A DNA stretch of 9,030 nucleotides, taken from NCBI GenBank assembly GCA_031257075.1, contig JAIRPM010000081.1, forward strand, positions 1 through 9,030, in the 5' to 3' direction. Origin of the DNA: Spirochaetaceae bacterium (GTDB lineage: Bacteria > Spirochaetota > Spirochaetia > Treponematales > Breznakiellaceae). This document shows, in pieces, positions 5,107 through 9,030 of the stretch. How positions within the stretch are numbered: the stretch's first letter is position 1; each line of letters opens with the position of its first letter. Under the pieces are notes generated by a model. It saw only the letters and a list, made by a program, of their open reading frames with translations, was not told the origin of the DNA and did not search any database. A program made the position numbers and the translations under genes.

Positions 5107-7310
5107 GTACTGTAGCCACATCGAAACCGCTCAAAAAAAAGCCGTCCGGTCAAACAAAAAAAGCGCCGCAAAAGCGGAGCGCGAAGGCGCAAAAATATCT
5201 GGTGATAGTAGAATCGCCGGCAAAAGCAAAAACCATCGAAAAATATCTGGGCGGGCAATACACCGTTCGCGCGTCTATGGGGCATATCATCGACCTGCCT
5301 AAATCACGTATGGCTATTGATGTTGAAAACAATTTTGAACCGACGTTTATCACTGTGCGGGGCAGGGCAAAAATACTGAACGAACTCCTTTCCACAGCTA
5401 AAAAGAGCGATGCGGTACTGCTTGCCAGTGATAATGACCGCGAAGGCGAGGCTATCGCATGGCATCTGAGCCGGGCGCTTAGCGCCAAGAATGCCGCTTT
5501 GCCCATATCGCGTGTAAGTTTTAATGAAATAACGCCCAAGGCAATAAAAGAAGCGGTTGCCGCGCCCACTCAGATTGATAAAGCCAAGGTGGACGCGCAG
5601 ATAGCGCGCCGCGTGCTTGACCGGCTTGTGGGTTACAGCATTTCGCCGATACTTTGGAAAAAAGTGAAGGGCGGGCTTTCGGCAGGACGGGTGCAGTCTG
5701 TGGCGCTGAGGCTGATATGTGAACGTGAAAAAGAAATTGAAGCGTTCACGCCGGAAGAATACTGGGAATTGTTTGCGGATTTCAAAATGGAAAAGGCCAA
5801 GGCCGGCGCAAAAGCGGCGGTGTTTACCGCGCAATTGGCGCTTTACAATGGTGAAAAAGCCCATTTGACAAACGAAGCCGCCGTCAAGGAGATTATTGCC
5901 CGCATCGAAAACGCTGAATTTACTGTGCGCGACATCCGCGAAACGCAAAAGGCGCTGCGCCCCCGCCCGCCATTCACGACATCGCAGCTTCAGCAAACAG
6001 CGGCAAACAGGCTGGGTTTTACCAGCCGCAAAACGATGCAAATTGCCCAACACCTCTACGAAGGCGTGAATGTCGGCGCTTCCCGCATAGGCCTAATCAC
6101 TTACATGCGTACCGACAGCGTGCGTATTTCCGAACAGGCGCTTGGCGAAGTGCGCGATTGGCTTTCGAAAAACTATCCCGACGATTTGCCGGCGGCGGCT
6201 GTTCACTATTCGGTGGGCAAAACCGCTCAGGACGCGCACGAAGCAATACGGCCGACATATATACGTTATACGCCGGACACAATAAAAGATTCCCTTTCCC
6301 GTGATGAATACCGGCTCTATTCCATTATTTGGGAACGTTTTGTCGCAAGCCAGATGAATCCGGCAAAGACGCTCACGTTGAGCGCCGATATTACCTGCCC
6401 CGGCGCGGAGGGGGAACCGGTTTTCCGTGTTTCCGGCACCCGCTATTTGGAAAAAGGCTGGACAAAGGTGCTAAAAACGCTTGCGTCCAAAGAAGAATCC
6501 GGCAAGATTTTTCCGCCCATAACGCAGGGGGTTATGCTTAAGGCGCAAAAATTTGAGCCTGAACAGCACTTTACCCAGGGGCCGCCGCGTTATACGGACG
6601 CGAGTATAGTCAAAACGCTGGAAGAAAACGGTATCGGCCGGCCTTCAACCTACGCCCCGACTATTTCTGTGCTGCTTGACCGCTATTACGTTACCCGCGC
6701 CAATAAACAACTTGTGCCTACCGTGCTTGGACGGCTTATTTCCGACTTGCTTGTGGAAAAATTTGGGGACATTGTGAACGCGGATTTTACCGCCGGCATG
6801 GAAACCCGTCTTGACGAAGTTGAAGGCAAAGGCCGTGTATGGACCGATATGATACGCGAATTCTGGACGCCGTTCAAAAAAAATGTTGATGATGTTACGC
6901 AAAGCATGGAATCGTACAAAGGCCGTGTTGACGAACCTACGGACGAGGTATGTGAAAAATGCGGTAAACCTATGCTGAAAAAACTGGGGCGTTACGGCTA
7001 TTTTCTTGCCTGTTCAGGTTTTCCCGAATGCCGGAATGCCAAATCGCTGCCGCTTGCCAAATGCCCCCAATGTGGCGGGGATATTGTTGCCCGCAAGACA
7101 AAAAAACGCGGCAAGGAATTTTATGGCTGCAGCAATTACCCTGCTTGTGATTTTTTAACGCATTTCAAACCTTTACCGAGTCAAAACTGCCCCAAGTGCG
7201 GCTGGTTTTTGGTAGAAAAGTACGATAAACGTAACGGCGCTCACAAACTCTGCGTCAACCCCGCATGCGATTATTTGCATGATGCTGAAGGCGCCGAAGG
7301 AACCGTATAG
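5103..7310 (+). CDS. topA: DNA topoisomerase I (type IA)
   Basis: A 735-residue type IA topoisomerase, which relaxes negative supercoils through a transient 5'-phosphotyrosine link. After a Lys-rich N-terminal tail of about 30 residues, the Toprim domain begins YLVIVESPAKAKTIEKYLG (catalytic Glu37) and carries the acidic cluster DNDREGE (Asp110, Asp112, Glu114). SAGRVQS (193-199) and the active-site segment GLITYMRTDS follow, with Tyr334 the catalytic tyrosine and Arg336 its partner; EAIRPT and GIGRPSTYAPTI complete the core. Three C-terminal Cys4 zinc ribbons start at about 617, 654 and 696; the third has a shorter second pair spacing (C-4-C instead of C-5-C). ATG 5103 was chosen because homology starts soon after; an in-frame GTG at 5022 would add 27 unlikely residues and place the strong ribosome site inside the gene. 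It is the first gene of a tight operon. Confidence 0.97.
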   Translation: MSTVATSKPLKKKPSGQTKKAPQKRSAKAQKYLVIVESPAKAKTIEKYLGGQYTVRASMGHIIDLPKSRMAIDVENNFEPTFITVRGRAKILNELLSTAKKSDAVLLASDNDREGEAIAWHLSRALSAKNAALPISRVSFNEITPKAIKEAVAAPTQIDKAKVDAQIARRVLDRLVGYSISPILWKKVKGGLSAGRVQSVALRLICEREKEIEAFTPEEYWELFADFKMEKAKAGAKAAVFTAQLALYNGEKAHLTNEAAVKEIIARIENAEFTVRDIRETQKALRPRPPFTTSQLQQTAANRLGFTSRKTMQIAQHLYEGVNVGASRIGLITYMRTDSVRISEQALGEVRDWLSKNYPDDLPAAAVHYSVGKTAQDAHEAIRPTYIRYTPDTIKDSLSRDEYRLYSIIWERFVASQMNPAKTLTLSADITCPGAEGEPVFRVSGTRYLEKGWTKVLKTLASKEESGKIFPPITQGVMLKAQKFEPEQHFTQGPPRYTDASIVKTLEENGIGRPSTYAPTISVLLDRYYVTRANKQLVPTVLGRLISDLLVEKFGDIVNADFTAGMETRLDEVEGKGRVWTDMIREFWTPFKKNVDDVTQSMESYKGRVDEPTDEVCEKCGKPMLKKLGRYGYFLACSGFPECRNAKSLPLAKCPQCGGDIVARKTKKRGKEFYGCSNYPACDFLTHFKPLPSQNCPKCGWFLVEKYDKRNGAHKLCVNPACDYLHDAEGAEGTV

Positions 7311-7312
7311 TT

Positions 7313-8464
7313 ATGGGCGGCAGCGTATCTCAACAGCGCCTTTTGGATGAATTCGAGTGGTTCCATAGCCATCCTGAACTTAGTTGCGCTGAATTCGATA
7401 CAACCGTCCGTATAAAAGCGGCGCTTTCTCAGGCGGGTATTGCCGTGCTGGCCGGCAACCCGCCCCTCAAAACAGGGCTTGTTGCTGAGATACAGGGGGG
7501 GCTGCCGGGAAAAACTGTGGCCCTGCGCGCCGACATTGACGCGCTGCCGGTAAATGAAGAAACGGCGGTTCCTTACCGTTCCCGTAACGCTGGCTGCATG
7601 CATGCCTGCGGCCATGATTTCCATATGGCTGCCCTTTTGGGGGCGGCTCTTTTGCTGGCCGAAAAACGGCCGGAATTGCGCGGCAGCGTGCGGTTTGTTT
7701 TCCAGCCTTCTGAAGAAGTTCCCGGCGGCGCACTTTCGGTGCTGCAAACAGGGCTTCTTGATACGGTGAGCGAAATATACGGTTTCCATGCTATGCCCAA
7801 TCTGAAAAGCGGTGTTGTGGCGGTAAAGGACGGCGCGACTTTTGGCAGCACGGCGCGTTTTGCCATCTCTGTTCAAGGGAAAGGCGGGCATGCGGCGATG
7901 CCGGAACTTTGCAAAGACCCGCTCGTTGCCGCCGCCGCGCTGGTCTGCGCCGCGCAGACCGTTATTAGCCGGAACACCAATCCGTTTGACACCGCTGTTC
8001 TCAGTTTTACCCGTATTGAATCGGGGTCGGCATGGAACATTGTGCCGGATACGGCTTTCATCGAAGGGACAATACGCGGCCTCGGTGAAGGCAACTGCAA
8101 GCGCGCGGCGGAACAACTGGAGCGGATGTGCGGCGGGATAGCGCTTGCGTACAACGTTTCCATTGATTTCAAACCGGAATTCGATAGCCCTTCTACCAAC
8201 AATGACAAAACGCTCTGTGATTTCTTGTGGAAATTGGCGGAAGGCAACGGTTATGAGGTAGAGGAATTTACGCCTACGCTGGGCGGCGAAGATTTTGCCT
8301 ATTACCAAAAGCGGATACCGGGGGTGTTTTTTTGTTTTGGGGTGGATAGCCCTTTCGGCCTCCATCATCCCAAATTTCAGGCAAAAACAGATATGCTTTT
8401 TCAGGCGGCGCGGCTTATGGCTCTGATTGCCGAAAGCGCCCTAGCCAGGCTTGCGCAAGGATGA
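7313..8464 (+). CDS. M20D-family metallo-amidohydrolase (hippurate/IAA-amino acid hydrolase type)
   Basis: A 383-residue cytoplasmic enzyme of the M20D family, which cleaves amide bonds of N-acylated amino acids or similar compounds using two metal ions. Visible motifs: LRADIDALPVNEE (71-83), MHACGHDFHMA (96-106; ligands Cys99 and His101), QPSEEVPGGA (131-140; Glu134/Glu135), GFHAMP (157-162; His159), GKGGHAAMP (189-197) in the lid domain, and LHHPKF (350-355; His351 the likely last metal ligand). Length is usual for the family and there is no signal peptide. It starts 2 bp after the topA stop, with GAAGGA at 7296-7301 inside topA as ribosome site, and its stop overlaps the next start. The substrate cannot be deduced; candidates are N-acyl amino acids, hippurate-like or peptidoglycan-derived amides. 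Confidence 0.94.
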   Translation: MGGSVSQQRLLDEFEWFHSHPELSCAEFDTTVRIKAALSQAGIAVLAGNPPLKTGLVAEIQGGLPGKTVALRADIDALPVNEETAVPYRSRNAGCMHACGHDFHMAALLGAALLLAEKRPELRGSVRFVFQPSEEVPGGALSVLQTGLLDTVSEIYGFHAMPNLKSGVVAVKDGATFGSTARFAISVQGKGGHAAMPELCKDPLVAAAALVCAAQTVISRNTNPFDTAVLSFTRIESGSAWNIVPDTAFIEGTIRGLGEGNCKRAAEQLERMCGGIALAYNVSIDFKPEFDSPSTNNDKTLCDFLWKLAEGNGYEVEEFTPTLGGEDFAYYQKRIPGVFFCFGVDSPFGLHHPKFQAKTDMLFQAARLMALIAESALARLAQG

Positions 8465-8964
8465 CGGTTTATACGGATGCGGATTCCTGCCCCCGTAAAA
8501 CACGCGACGTGATTATTCGCGCGGCGCGGCGGACAGGGGTGAGGGCGGTTTTTAGCGCGAACCGTCCCATTCCGGGTATTCCTGATGAACCGAATTTTTT
8601 TATGGAAGTATGCCCGGCGGGCCCTAACAAAGCGGATGACTTTATCGTAGATAATGCCGTGCCGGGCGACCTTGTTATAACGCGGGATGTGCCCCTTGCC
8701 GAACGGCTTGTCAAAAGACATATAACGGTCTTGGATGACCGCGGCCGCCTTTTTACAACGGAAAACATACGCTATTACCTTTCAATGCGCAACGTTACTA
8801 TCTTTCTGGCGAAAAACAATGCCGGCGGCCTGCGCCATGCCAATTACGGCTCTAAAGAAAAAAAATCGTTTGCGGCGGCTTTTGACAGGGAACTCTGCCG
8901 GCTCCTTATGGCAAAATACCGGGAAAACGAGGCCGGCATCTCCGGCGGAACAGCGGCTTTTTGA
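8461..8964 (+). CDS. YaiI/YqxD family protein (DUF188, PIN-like fold)
   Basis: A 167-residue protein of the UPF0178 / DUF188 family, whose fold is related to PIN-type nucleases but whose role is not established. Signature segments: VYTDADSCPRKTRDVI (3-18, Asp6 and Asp8), NKADDFIVDNAVPGDLVITR (56-75, exactly the conserved ADD..V....PGDLVIT block), DVPLAERL (76-83), LDDRGRLFTTENI (91-103) and the C-terminal SFAAAFDREL (136-145). It is slightly longer than the E. coli homologue because of a short tail after residue 150. ATG 8461 overlaps the amidohydrolase TGA as ATGA, so it is probably translationally coupled as the third gene of the topA operon. The gene ends 8 bp before an inverted-repeat element. 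Confidence 0.93.
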   Translation: MTVYTDADSCPRKTRDVIIRAARRTGVRAVFSANRPIPGIPDEPNFFMEVCPAGPNKADDFIVDNAVPGDLVITRDVPLAERLVKRHITVLDDRGRLFTTENIRYYLSMRNVTIFLAKNNAGGLRHANYGSKEKKSFAAAFDRELCRLLMAKYRENEAGISGGTAAF

Positions 8965-8972
8965 CAGGCTTA

Positions 8973-9011
8973 GGCAACACCGATTAAATCGACTCTTATC
9001 AGCGTTGCCCT
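8973..9011 (+). repeat. Gene-end inverted-repeat element, copy B (after the DUF188 gene)
   Basis: GGCAAC (8973-8978) and GTTGCC (9004-9009) are reverse complements, with partial pairing inside (CGAT with ATCAG, and two mismatches). Its right half ATCAGCGTTGCCCT (8998-9011) is identical to the complement of 3892-3905 after dctP, and the left half GGCAACACCGATTA resembles GGCAACGCTGATTA there. No T-tract follows within the window, which ends 19 bp later. Confidence 0.55.
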
Positions 9012-9030
9012 CATAGAACGGGCGCTTATA

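Noticed and set aside
5304..6053. A 249-codon open frame on the minus strand
   Set aside because: Antisense to the Toprim and core domains of topA, with no family features and no ribosome binding site noticed.
7271..8368. A 365-codon open frame on the minus strand
   Set aside because: It lies opposite the M20D gene, which has all catalytic motifs; the antisense translation has no recognisable domain and is Arg/His-rich as expected of a shadow frame.

Overview
The window looks like a piece of a spirochaete chromosome, most likely a Treponema of the termite-gut type. This is inferred from moderate GC content, a lipoprotein-type TRAP solute-binding protein, the style of the STAS / anti-sigma-kinase / SpoIIE signalling proteins, and intergenic DNA full of small hairpin repeats. 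No rRNA or other phylogenetic marker is present, so the assignment is a judgement from protein style.

Left part (1-3367, + strand): the 3' end of an unrecognised, probably beta-rich envelope protein is followed after 22 bp by a 99-residue STAS anti-sigma-factor antagonist. After another 20 bp comes an 847-residue membrane protein. This carries an RsbW/SpoIIAB-type kinase domain at its N-terminus, then a transmembrane segment, a periplasmic dCache sensor, a second transmembrane segment, HAMP, and a C-terminal SpoIIE/PP2C phosphatase. The last two genes look like a compact partner-switching module: one sensor chain holds both the enzyme that would phosphorylate the STAS protein and the one that would dephosphorylate it.

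Middle (3368-3948): no convincing protein gene. It holds a tRNA-Leu(CAA) on the minus strand, then about 180 bp of hairpins including a perfect 32-bp direct repeat, a long interrupted palindrome that could be a terminator, and a small inverted-repeat element. A related copy of that last element lies at the right edge of the window; both follow the 3' end of a gene in the same orientation.

Right part (3949-9030): a solitary TRAP-type solute-binding lipoprotein (DctP family) runs on the minus strand, with a recognisable promoter and 5' UTR hairpin. Divergent from it is a + strand operon of DNA topoisomerase I (topA), an M20D metallo-amidohydrolase and a YaiI/YqxD (DUF188) protein, packed with a 2-bp gap and a 4-bp ATGA overlap. 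A strong Shine-Dalgarno upstream of topA does not serve the topA start. It sits before a 21-codon leader ORF whose stop overlaps the topA ATG, suggesting translational coupling.
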